A stretch of DNA of 64,000 nucleotides, taken from contig NC_085925.1 in the NCBI RefSeq assembly GCF_035222485.1, positions 3,224,001 through 3,288,000 of the forward strand. The letters are read 5' to 3'. Position 1 is the stretch's first letter; the number at the start of each line of letters is the position of its first letter. The position numbers were made by a program, and so were the translations under genes. Source of the stretch: Podospora pseudoanserina. Its lineage: Eukaryota; Ascomycota; Sordariomycetes; Sordariales; Podosporaceae. A model generated the notes under the pieces. That model saw only the letters and a program-made list of their open reading frames with translations. It made no database searches and had not been told where the DNA came from. This document shows, piece after piece, positions 36,154 through 47,400 of the stretch.

Positions 36154-38837
36154 ATGACGAAGAGAGACAAGAAGCAGTCAAATAATCCGCCAAAGGATGA
36201 TGGCCCGAAAAAGACGACCAAGCCGATCACCAAGAAAACTATCAAGCTGGTTTCTCTACAACCCGACAAGCGGAATACCAAGCAGAACACCAAGCAGACC
36301 ACCAAGCATAACAACAACCAGACCATCAATCACAACCACAGTCAGCCCACCAGACGAAACAGACCACCTGCTGGATCAGCGAGAGGTAATGCGAAGAAAA
36401 ATGGCACAAAGAGTAAGCAAGCCACTAACAGTAGCAGTGGCCTGGAACTGACTCCTTGAATTTCCTAGAATTTAACTACCTTGTCGAAGAGTTGGAATTG
36501 CCTGATGGCAAAACGTACTTGGAGCTTGCGACAAGCCCCCTAGACACTGACGAACTCGGAGGAGGGGAGCAAACATTCGAATTTCAAGGTTTGTCCCAAT
36601 AACAACCTATCCGGCCGGTAACAATGTTCGCATCACTTACAACAGTAAATAGAAGGATTCATGGTAGAGGGAGACCAAACTCCTCTTTCTCCATTCACAT
36701 GGGGGGCTACTGCACAAAGTTCCGGAAGAACAAGATCGAAAACAGTTTCCTGGCCCCTGGTATTTTCCTTGCTGTCAGACCCCACTGATGCGGACGCACC
36801 GCTCAAGAACAAGATTGCCATCGTGAAAGACAAGGGGCCTAACGATGATGAGCCCGTCGACGAGGTAAGCACATCACCATCATACGTCTCTTCTCTTGGA
36901 TTCTGGTGCTGACTTGTATACCAGAATTACTCGTTCAATTTGTTCACATATGCGGATGCCTCTCAACAGTCTAGCCACAAATATGTGTTTTCCGGAAGCA
37001 ACCAATCTGTCATACCAGGTGGCCACGTCATGTCTAACACCTTCATCCCGCTCAAGATCTTGGACACCCGGCTCTGCGGTGACTGGCCAGGGCGCCAACA
37101 GGCCTATACGCGAGACTGGCTGACATTTTGCGCTTATACTGTCGCTCTCGAACTGGAGAAGCCCGAACAGGACCAACGCAATATTCATGACTTGCTACCG
37201 AATGAACTTGTGCCAAAGTATCAGGACGCCCAAGAACTGAAAAGAAAGCTTTCTCAGTGGGATGGATCCCACTTGGTAGCCCGAGACAGTGCTGGGAGCG
37301 TCCCGGCCATGGCCGGCGCCAAGTTTCTTTATCATCTTCTACATCGCGATGACATGAAGTCGATGTCGGCGTCGAAGGTGGCAAGGCATATTTTCATCAG
37401 GTGGTGCCGTAAGTCCACATTGGAAATCTCTAGCCCCCTTTTCCAGCGCTTACCCAGTTGCAGTTGTTGCTCATATTGCCGCCTCTGTCGCAAAGGAGCC
37501 ATTTTCCGTCAAGGCGCGATTCTGGAAGATTCCCAAAGAAGCTGTCCTCAACCGCAATTTGGAGCTGGTCTACCAGATGGTGCCAGATCTGTTGACATGG
37601 ACCGTCAAACCCGAAATTCTGGGAGACAAGAGCATATCCAAGGATCTGATCAACTCCCTAAAACTTTTCGCTAATCAGGGCCACCGGAAGAAAATCAATG
37701 AAAAGTGGGGGAAGTTTATGGCCGTGGTCTTTGATGCAGTCACTGTGCCGGGCATAAAAGCCCGACTCGCACTTCCCACGGACAACCTGCAGAACATGGT
37801 CTTGCTTGGCTCTCATCCTCAGGGTTACTACAACACGTACATTGGGAAAAACGACCTGGAATCGTTGATTTCGAAGGGCTATACGTGGGGCAGCAGCCAT
37901 CCGTTTCCCACCAACATGCAGCCTGATGCCATTGTCCCTTTTCCCAGAGGCACAAGACTGATCAAACCCAGTGTCTATGCCACCAAGCCAACGACCATTT
38001 CCAAGACAAATATCAAGATTGCAGGCAACTGGCCCCGGATACGAACCCAGAATGCTGTTATGGACAACATCAGCGCAAACGAGGCAAGTCATATCCGTAC
38101 TCTCAACATCTCCCACGGACGGCTAACCCAAGACAGATCGCCTTCAAGATATGGGATAATGATACACTGACTCCACGCCCAGCTGAGGTAGGTACAGCAT
38201 GATGGGGAAACAGAGAGGACATTGCTGTCGCACAACGAAAACTAACTCCGCGTGACCCAGTGGCTTCATCGCTCCGCTTACTCCTTTGGAGGGAATGGGA
38301 AGCCAGACTCTGCACAAGAGCCGGAAAACCTTGTCTTTGGGACTTTCGAAGCCAACACCGAGATGATAAGGTAGCCAGTGGAGATTCCTTGAGGTTTCTG
38401 TGTGACTTGGATGGGCTGACAGTTTCCGTAGGTTCGAGTCTTATCTGAAGCGAATCGCCAATGGGACGTTCAAGACTGAGACCGAGGTGACGCTGAGAAC
38501 AGAAGTGAACACGCATGACAGCAAGGTCGGTAACGGTAAGAGTCTACCATGGCTCACTCCGCAACTGTTCTACCAATGGACTTTCCATCTCAATGAGATC
38601 TGCGGCTCCGCAGTCCTCAAAAACCCAACGCATGGGCAGATCTGTAGGGTCAAGACTTTTGATCTCTTCTCCCAGAGTCACCCCATGCTGTTTGAGGTAG
38701 ACGTTGATGAAGTATTCGATGCAAAGCTAGCCGGCGCAGACAAGGAGTTGAGGGATGTAGTGGCCCTGTTTTTGTTCTCCCAGTCTGAGCTTGGGGCTGC
38801 ATACAGCACCAACGCCAACGTACGATGCAGGCTCTAG
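36154..38837 (+). CDS. Unrecognised 755-aa protein with a GC-AG intron
   Basis: Eight exons keep frame: 36154-36412, 36469-36588, 36653-36864, 36925-37408, 37458-38083, 38137-38187, 38261-38370 and 38432-38837. The first exon encodes a very basic Lys/Asn/Thr-rich region (KKTTKPITKKTIK), possibly a nuclear or nucleic-acid-binding tail. The rest looks globular, with FNLFTYADASQQSSHKYVFS, LCGDWPGRQQAYTRDWLTFC, FWKIPKEAVLNRNLELVYQM, KIWDNDTLTPRP and LFYQWTFHLNEICGS. No signal peptide; one weak hydrophobic stretch (CLAVVAHIAASVA). I recognise no domain. The end of exon 1 is uncertain: an upstream GTAATG donor also keeps frame. The intron 38084-38136 starts with GC. Confidence 0.75.
38084..38136 (+). 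other. GC-AG intron
   Basis: This 53-nt intron begins GCAAGT after exon-end GAG, has a CTAAC branch and ends ACAG. GAG/GCAAGT is the consensus for the rare GC-AG class. Reading through would leave the conserved frame, and splicing joins ANE to IAFKIWDND in phase. Confidence 0.75.
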
Positions 38838-39659
38838 GCTCTACATGGGGAAATTGAGGTTGTGGTTGGTTGCTACTCATTTCTCGATAACGCTGGGTTG
38901 TGGATTGAAGGGCTGTTTGGGTTTTCTGTAGTGGCGGGATCTCTTTATCTTTCCCTTGTTGCTTTTGTTTCTTATTTAGATTGACCAATACTATTCCTCG
39001 TTTCGAAGCTAGATGAAATGCACTATAGTGATCGTCGCCGCCTCTAGTCAAGCTGTCTCACCAGTTCATTGCTGTATCTGTCCACCTGCCCTTCTGAGAT
39101 TGATTCTTTGGATATGGATATGGCGTCAAAACACTAAATTCCGACCAGTTTCAAGCAGAGAAATGCATGTGAGGATAGTACCACGACCGTAAAAACCACT
39201 TCTACCTTTCATATCAGGTTCCTTGCAACCCAGAAGAAGTACCTAACATACCTGGTTTCGCATGGATGCATTCATATAGGTAGGTACGGAGGATATCGTC
39301 CATTTTTTCAGCCATCAACCATTCCTGCCAGGATTCTTTTTGCTGGTAGGTGAGACTATGTCTCAGGGGTATTCAGGGGAATCTCTCCGTGTATATATTC
39401 AACCATCAACGTCTTCATTGTATGTCTAGACAGTCAATTAAGTCTCATTACCATATCGTTCAGCATTCTTACATGAGGTACTGACTTGCAAGTTTAAAAA
39501 TTATATTCTGTTTTTGTTCTCTTATAACTTGTTGTTCCTCTTCAAGATGACAAGTACAACTCGATAATCCCCTGAGACCAACCCCAATGCTGAGCCCTTC
39601 CTGTTACATTTCTTTGCATTCCCTCTCCCTTTCTACTGATCTGGAGGAAAAGAAGATGG
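38838..39659. other. Intergenic between convergent genes, no gene seen
   Basis: The 755-aa gene and the lipoxygenase gene converge here. AT-rich 3' flanking sequence with a TAGGTAGGTA motif near 39279. Confidence 0.5.
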
Positions 39660-41995
39660 CTAGATCAAAATGGAAACCGCCGTGTTATCCGGATCCATGA
39701 CCATGTAAGGGATGCTCCCCTCGCTCATGTTATTGCTCGTCTGAGTAAACTCGACATCCAGCGCGCGGAGGTCGTCGTGGAACCTCTCACTGATGTCACG
39801 CACCGCCTTCTCCTTAGTGGTCTGGGCGTACTTGCGTGACCACCACTGCGACTGCGCAAAGGAGATGAGACTGCGCTCCGTGGAAACCTGTCGCGATGGG
39901 TTAGTGTCACGTTTTTGAAGAGACAAAGCAAAGTACATACCTTATAAGACAACAACCAAGGAATCTGCGCAGCCAACAACCACTGCCTCTGACGGCCAAT
40001 AGGCAGCGCCTTGACAAGATCAGCCTCCTTGTACCCCTTCAACTGGTCGAGGGTAGTTGGTGGCGGGGAGCAAAGACAGGGCGGCTTGGCAATGACAAAC
40101 ACCTGGTAAAAGTTCTGGAGGTAGTTGACAGCCGAGTGGAAAGGCGCAGCGATATGAATGCTCATCGTCACAGCATCGATCAGCTGGTCAAGTGTGGTGA
40201 TGGTAGGGAAAGTCTTGATGTGGGCTGCTGTCTGCACCTCGGTGTACCACGCCTTGATGATCTCGCACTTGCTAATAACGGCGTCGGCCGTGGCTTCAGT
40301 GTAGTACGTGAGAAGCATGCTCTTCACATACCGGCGGATGCAGTACCACATGGACAACATGTTCTTGGCATAGGCGTAGTTGCGGTATTGTGGCGCCGCC
40401 AGACCCTCGGCGGTGTTGGGAAAGCCACGGCTCGCGAGGTCGTTGGGAATGTAACGCCCAACGTAGTCAAAGCTCTCAAACTCGGACCGGACATACTGGT
40501 AAAGGTTGTCGGGCTTGACTCCGACGATGTCTTTGATGATCTGAGGAACCAGTGTGGCGCGCGCGGCCGCGTTGAGCGACAGTGTCTTGAACCAGTGGGG
40601 CGAGAGCAAGCGGTAAATGATGTGCTCCATGGGCACAGTGCGGTGGGTGGCCACAATCAGGGCTTCCTCGACGAGATGTGCCTGCGTGAGATGGACGCTC
40701 ACCTCGTGCCGGAGAAAGTCGGTGACCTGCGCGCACGTCTTCGCATAACGCCATGGCCAGTCATGCTCCTCACCCTCCGAGGGGTCCGTTGGCAGCATGC
40801 GCTTGTTGAAGATGGTAACAGATGTCGCCAGACTGTCACCCTTGTAGTCGGTGCAGATGGCGATGGGGTGCAGCTCGCCGGTGGGGTGCAGTTGGAAGAG
40901 AGTGACGGCGGCGCAACCCCAGCTGTCATCCGACTTGGGCTCCTTGTTGAACAGGGTCTCATTCTCGTCGACTCCCAAACTACGGCGGATGTTACGCGCA
41001 TCCTGGACATACAATGTCGCGGGATCAATGGTTGGCAGGATGGTGGCCCATTTGTCGTAGCCACCTTGCTTTGCAGCGGCTATGAACTCGTTGAGGAGGG
41101 CCTCTGGCACGACGGTAATACTGGTTGGGTTGGTGCCGGTGAAGGACTGGTCGGCGAAGCGGCGATCGGTGAACCAGTCAGGCAACAAGCCAATATTCTT
41201 CCCATCCTCGATGTCTGTAGGAGACTTGCGGTGCGATCTGTTGTACTCCTCGATCTGCTTGATAGTGCCGTCCATGGGGCTGCCGTTGAAGGCGCGCTGA
41301 AGAATGCTGATTCCCCAGTCGGCCGTCTTGCCGTACCAAGTATCAGGCACGAGCTTGGCAATCATGAGCAATGTGTTTGCCAGGCCGAGCCTGTCGAAAA
41401 GATCGGTCTGTGAGACTTGGTCCTCGCGCGGGATGGTCTGGAGATGAGGAGGATACTGGGCTGGCGTGCCATCCCTGTTGGTTGGGTAGTCGGACCACTG
41501 GTATAACTCCTTCTTCAAGTCCTTCTCAACGTAACGAGGGAGGGTTGGCTCAATCTGCAGAGCATCAAAGTATGTCTCGTAACTACAATTTGTCAGTACG
41601 CCTCAGTCGCGTTCGGAAACGCAAGTTTAAGAAAAAAGTGTGAAACCAAGAACTCTAACCTTCGTTCGATACGGGCGTACGCGTGGGTCAGCGCCGCCTG
41701 GGTTCCCGTGTAGGTGCCCTTTGTGACATCGCCGTCTGCGAGCTTGACCATCTCATTGTCGAAGACACCTGGGTCAATATCCAGAAATTTCTCTTCGCCG
41801 ATACTGAGATTCCGTTTCTCTGTCAAGTCTCCGTCAGAACAGGGCTTCACAAACAGTCGATAGGCCTTGAAATAGAGAGAACATACCATTCTTCTCATCA
41901 ATATCAGGCTGCGCAAGAATGTCTTCGGGCTTCGCAACAGCCTCCACCACGCTTGGAGGGGGAATGGGAAGGGGGGCGTCAATAATGGTGCTCAT
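39660..41995 (-). CDS. Lipoxygenase
   Basis: Four exons, 41995-41887, 41819-41660, 41582-39941 and 39887-39660 (minus), give 712 aa. The metal ligands of the lipoxygenase superfamily are all present. His387 and His392 sit in VHLTQAHLVEE (H-x4-H), His572 and Asn576 in FHSAVN, and the C-terminal residue is Ile712. The surrounding blocks (ALIVATHRTVPMEHIIYRLL, YLQNFYQVF) fit fungal lipoxygenases, which use Fe or Mn to dioxygenate linoleic or linolenic acid to hydroperoxides, the first step to oxylipin signals. A C-terminal Ile or Val occurs in Fe- and Mn-types, so the metal is unresolved. There is no signal peptide, whereas many Mn-type enzymes are secreted; this suggests an intracellular enzyme. 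It faces a PEX11-like gene and an AYR1-like gene, but a shared pathway is only a guess. Confidence 0.92.
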
Positions 41996-43158
41996 GATGA
42001 CGGTTGCAGATTTTTGGTAGGGCAAATGTGAGGATTTGAAGAGGTCAAGTTGTTGTGTTGCGAGTGTTTCCAGAAGAGCGAGACCGTCATCTTATACACT
42101 TTTTCCTGTCGTCTTATCCATCTCGCTGGACTTTACTCGCACCACGACGAGCCGGCCCCAGACGCTCACGACTGCATCTTCCGCGGTCTGGGCCTCAGAA
42201 ACGCCCCCAATGCTGAAAGGGAGAGTCCAGACCATCCGTTCAGCTGTGTATTTGCTCCGTGGCGTGCACTTGGCTTTGTTGACAACACTGTGAGTATCCT
42301 GGATTCCTGCTCGACGAGAATTCTAGTCCTATGAACTAAGAACAGAAACGGGACTCTGCATCTGATAGCTGCGGAGGAGTCCCGACGCGGCTTCTCAGCT
42401 TGCCATTGGGGTCGCGGCTATGCGATATTGAGACAGCCCCACCGCTCAGCTCGCAGTTTGAAGCGTTGACTTTTCCTCTTGGAGGAGACATGCGTTGATA
42501 TAGGCGAATCGGGTGTGAGTAGATTGTGGGGTTGTGTCGAGCTAGAACCGATCTTGCATACGTTAAGCTTTTTTCTATCGACCCGCACCGAGTTCTAGAT
42601 TCCGCCACGCCATTAGCTTGTCGATAAGACCCTGTAACAGAACCACCTGTGACCTCTCCGACATATTATCCCGGCGTGCCCGGCTAAGTGGTTTATCGAC
42701 ACGGTTGAGTCTCATGATAAAACGACGACAGCGAATTATTTTGCTTCTGTTTATAATCCAGAGGACAGCAATGATGGGGAGTGAAGTGGCAGCGAAGATA
42801 AGAGCGTTGGTGGGACACTGATGCTGGGGACAAGAGAAGAGGCAAACCGGATTGGAGGCAGACGCTTGGGCTGAGGACATGCACTTTCCACCTTAGGACG
42901 GACCGAGTGTTCTTTCCCTTTTCACAACCTGCAAAACTATTTCGTTTCCGCCAAATATTGACCTGTCTGTTCTTGCCATGTTTTTTGCCCAAGCCCTAAC
43001 CCTGTGTTTAGCACACCTCGGCATGTTAAAGTGGGTCGCTCTCACCTGGGCTGACCGCGTCAAACCCAATTCCGGTCGATGGCGGGGTTCGTGAAGATTG
43101 TGAATGACGTCCGGTTCATCCTCCAATTGCCATCGACACCCATCATAAGCAAGCGAAA
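41996..43158. other. Divergent promoter region
   Basis: Space between the lipoxygenase start (minus) and the reductase start (plus). It contains one doubtful small membrane ORF (42575-42880, listed separately) and no other supported frame. Confidence 0.5.
42575..42880 (-). CDS. Possible small single-pass membrane protein
   Basis: An ATG-started frame of 101 aa. A Cys-containing N-terminus (CLFSCPQHQC) is followed by one hydrophobic segment (ALIFAATSLPIIAVLWII) and a strongly basic tail (RSKIIRCRRFIMRLNR), which would give an N-out, C-in topology. No family recognised. It may equally be a chance frame in the intergenic space; only the clean hydrophobic-then-basic layout supports it. Confidence 0.3.
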   Translation of the reverse strand: MSSAQASASNPVCLFSCPQHQCPTNALIFAATSLPIIAVLWIINRSKIIRCRRFIMRLNRVDKPLSRARRDNMSERSQVVLLQGLIDKLMAWRNLELGAGR

Positions 43159-44206
43159 ATGGGACCTCAACCTGGACAAAAGACGGTGCTCATCACCGGG
43201 TACGTGTCCCTACCGCATCACAACAAAACCCAACCCCAGTGGAAAGCTCATAAAAGCTCATTGCTGACATCCAATCCCCTCCAAAAGATGCACCCCGGGA
43301 GGTATCGGCCATGCGCTATGCCTAGAATTCCACTCCAAGGGTTAGTCACTCCAACATCATGACCTATCTCAACCATTGCTAACCCTCCCCCCAGGCCTGC
43401 ACGTCATAGCCACAGCCCGCAACCCATCCGTCCTCGCCGACCTCGGCGCCCTGGGCATGACCACCCTCCCCCTCGACGTCACAAGCCCCTCCAGCATCAA
43501 GACCTGCCACGACCAAGTCTCCGCCCTCACCAACAACAAGCTCGACATCCTCGTCAACAACGCCGGCCGCACCCACACCCACCCCGCCACCGACATCGAC
43601 ATCGACGACGTCCGCGAGACTTTTGAGACAAACGTCTTTGGCGTCATGGCCATGTGCGCCGCCTTTTCCGATCTGCTCATCAACTCCAAGGGTTTAATCA
43701 TCAATATCGCCTCCCTCGCCGCCATCACCCCCTACGTCTTTGGCTCCGTCTACTGCGCCTCCAAGGGTGCCGTTGTGTCGTACTCAAGGACCCTGCGGTT
43801 GGAGCTCAAGCCTTTTGGTGTGAGGGTCATGGTTGCCATGACTGGTACTGTGAGGAGCCAGATCGCGAGCAAGACCCACCGGACGCTGCCTGAGGGAAGT
43901 ATTTATCAGCGTGTCAAGGAGATCTTTGAGAAGAGGTTGACGTTCAGCCAGAACAATGCAACTGTCAAGACGGAGGATTATGCGAAGAAGCTGGTGGCTA
44001 ATGCGCTCAAGCCTGAGTGGCCGCTTATCTTGCGGTCTTGGTTTGGCAGAGCGGATTGGTTTTGGGCTGGTGGCTGGAGCAAGGGTGTTTGGGCCAGTAC
44101 ATTCTTTGGGGAGTGGATCTTGGACTTTGTGCTATATCGGTTGATTGGCTTGAAGAAGATGGAACAGGTGTTGAGGGAGGAGGAGAGGAAGAAGAAGCTG
44201 ACTTGA
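43159..44206 (+). CDS. Short-chain dehydrogenase, AYR1-like
   Basis: Three exons, 43159-43199, 43288-43340 and 43395-44206, give 301 aa. The first junction rebuilds the NADP-binding motif TGCTPGGIGHAL, which is split by the intron. The NNAG motif follows in LDILVNNAG, then the catalytic Ser in NIASLAA and YxxxK in VYCASKGAV, with a Pro-poor substrate loop. The TGxxxGIG start and the hydrophobic, Trp-rich C-terminus fit the NADPH-dependent 1-acyldihydroxyacetone-phosphate reductase (AYR1) group, which works at lipid droplets, ER and peroxisome contacts in lipid synthesis. Other classical SDRs look similar, so the substrate is inferred. Exon 2 is only 53 nt. Confidence 0.88.
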
Positions 44207-44486
44207 AAAGCCGTCAGTTGCATAGGCACTCGTAATAATCGTCCTCTTCTATTACCGACCACATCATCCGTCTAAAAGCTCCCCTTCTCTCCTCTCATCC
44301 GTTTGCACGCGATTAAACACACACTTCAACATAAATAACCATCTCACCAAGAAAATATCTCCACAAAATCAGGTACAGAGTAGCCCAAGTATTACACAAG
44401 ACAACATCCATTCCCAGAAAGCCATCAACTCAACGATTGTTCAACCCCCCGGCTCTCCAATCCCCAACCGCTTCAAAATACCACCC

Positions 44487-47400
44487 TCAGCAAGGATAAA
44501 AGTCTCCCTTCGGACCCGGGTGCCCCCACCTCAAATTAGCTTGATCAAGCGTGCAAACAGGAAACTGAATCAGTCCCATGTCGATGATCTTGTTCCTCAT
44601 CGGATCCACCGGATCATAGTAGTCCTTCATAGCGAGATTGTCGGGATCAAACTCGTATCCGTTTTGCCCACCGTTCCTCCTCCAAGTTCTCAATGCTCTA
44701 TGCGTCAAGGAAAAAGAGGTTCTGCAGTTAGCTTATGGTTCACCAGCCGATAAAGTCATCAAAACAAAAACTTACCCCTCCATAATATCCGTGGCACTGA
44801 TATTATTAAATTCGCCCAATTTGTCAAACCCGGGAGGCAGGCTCCAAAACGCATGGTCGCAGGACTGCCCACCGCCAGTCCCAAATGGGTAACAATTCTG
44901 GTAGGGCCCCATAGCTGCCAGTAGCAGGTACTGTTTGTTTTCAAAACAGAACTCAGCCTTCTTGGCATCTTCTTCCCGGACATAGCGCTGCCAGAGATTG
45001 CCATAGGTCCTACAGGCATTTCCCGTCTCCAAAACAGCCACGTTCGCATCGTCATTGTTGTTCCACGCCACAGGAATCATGAAGGTGAAAAGTGCCCTCC
45101 TGATCATGTCCTTCATGTCGGCTACCCGTAGGATGTCGGGTTGAGGCTGTTCCTTCGGCACACCACCACCTATCAGCTTGCCCTCGGCCATGAAGTTGGC
45201 GAGAAGTGGGGTAAAGTGGCCATCCTTCTCTGGACCAGCAAACAGCCTGGCTGAGAACCCGGTAACCGACCTCTCCCAGTGAGTCATGGTAGCGTTCAAG
45301 GCCATTGCCAACGTGGATGCCTTGCTAAGATCGTCCTCGATATCTCTGCGGTATCGAGTCATTATGTGTACTCACTGATAGAAAAGGAAGAGAGCACGTC
45401 TGAACTTACCCAGTGTTCTTGTCCTTGAAAGTCATTACCGTTGCCAAAACCGCCTGATCTACTACCTCCGTTGCAGCGGAGTTCCTCAGCACTAATACAG
45501 GGGCACATGTTAGCTATCTGGTAGCTATGTTGGAGCTAGAACATGACAAAGGGGGAACCATAATGGAGAGCATCATCCAAGCAGTGTGTGATGCCCAGGG
45601 GGGGGGGGACATACCGTGCCCAACCAATGGACCTGTCACAAGACTGGTAATCTGTGCAAGAAACATCAGCTGACAAATCACCAAGCAGATATAGGTTGCA
45701 GCCATACCGCAGCAAGGATGTTATAGCCCATCTGTTTCGCAAAGGTATCGTCAAATTCCTTCATGAAATAATCTTCCATTACCGGGATGAATAGGTTGAC
45801 ATCTTGTTGCGCTTCTCTAAGGGCGTCGTAGTAGTTCACAAAAAGCTTCGCAGATCAACCAGTGTTAGACGAAGTCAAGGCAGTGAGACGGAGAGAAACA
45901 TACTTGTTCCAGAGTAACAAATGAGTTCATGATGAACTTTCCTGCTGGACCAGTCCTTTCGGGAGGGTCATTCGTCAGTATAGGCGGTTTGTTGTCCTTG
46001 TCGTAGCAGTTTTCCTGTGGGCTCAGACAGTTGTTTGCCGGCAACAACGTCCCACAGTGAACATCTTGGCGTCCACGGAAGAACTTGCCAACAATCCACG
46101 ACGAAAAGCTTCCGACATCCATCGTGCGTGCTAGATAGGCCTTTATAGCGTCAGCCCACGCCTCATCCGCCATCAACCCTTCCCATCGCTGCTTTCTGTC
46201 CATGTCTGCCGTGTCCACTGCAGGGATACTGCATGACAGATCATACCAGCGCGTAGAGCCCCCGGTAGCGCCTTTTCTGGTGAACCTGCTGGTAAGGACC
46301 GACCCGCTGACCTTGCGCTCGAGCTCAGTAAAGGTGTCAAGGTCGATGGCCCAATCACTTGTCCCACCAAAGTTCCAGCCCCTGTACATGTTGGACCGAG
46401 CATTCTTCTCTGCCGTGTCCATGTAGGCTATCCAAGTCCCATTGATGATGGCGATGTTGGAACGTGTGGCTTGGTCGTAGTGTGTTGCCACGTTGATATC
46501 ATTCACGTTTTTGTACTCCTGGATCTCGGCATTGGAAATATAGCCCTGGACTCCAGTACAAGGGCCTGGCGTGGCGTGGGAAACACTTGCTGTGCCGGTA
46601 TACTCGCACATGGGCCCTCGGCAGTTCGGGTCTTTCATCTTGAAAGAGCGGCCATAACTGCTGACGCCGACGATGATCTTGTTGGCAGGCACCCCGGCCT
46701 TGGTGACCATGACCAGGGCATTGTATGTCTCTGTCATGTTGACATGGGACCGAAGGCACATGCCGCTTGGACAGCCATCCTGAGACCACCTAGACCCAGC
46801 GTCCCACTGGCCGTGAAGATCGTACGTCATGTAAACAATGTAGTCGAGAACGCTGCCCATTTCCCTGACTGGGAAGCCCTTGAGATACCAGTAGCTGGCC
46901 GGCGCTGCAATGGCGAGGGACTTCCCGGTGGGAAGTCCAGCCCTCAGCAGCCGTAAGAAGGCGAGGTAGTTGGGGCCGTCGATGGGGTCCGCAGGAGGAA
47001 TGTCGGGAAGATCCGGGGCAGCAGGATACTCCCAATCAATGTCGGCGCCGTCGAGTCCATGTTCTCTGACGAAGTTGGCAATGTTGTTGGCAAGAGTGGC
47101 GCGATTGGCGGAGTTCACTAGGTAGAACCAAGTCAGTTATGTGTGTCGGATGGGATACAAGCAAGGCGTCAGGAGGCTACTCACCACCAGCACGGAAGAT
47201 CTGGAATGTGGTGGGACTCGTCGACGCAGCCCAACCACCAAACGCGATAATCCTCTTGGACCTCTTGAGTGCCTTGAACTTGTTGAACTGAGCCTGGACC
47301 TTGCTGACATCAACTCGAAAGTCAGGTGTGACGTCGGCAAAGGCAAAATGGATGTGTGTGAACTGAGTCTCGTCAATAGAGGTAGCATCCATCCACAAGC

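Noticed and set aside
40136-41413. 425-codon open frame on the plus strand
   Set aside because: It is antisense to the lipoxygenase, whose catalytic residues are all in place. The antisense frame stays open because of GC-rich third positions and shows no domain.
44772-45362. Separate gene of 196 aa downstream of the chitinase
   Set aside because: Splice sites on both sides join it in frame into the chitinase, and the spliced protein matches the long C-terminal region of subgroup C enzymes.
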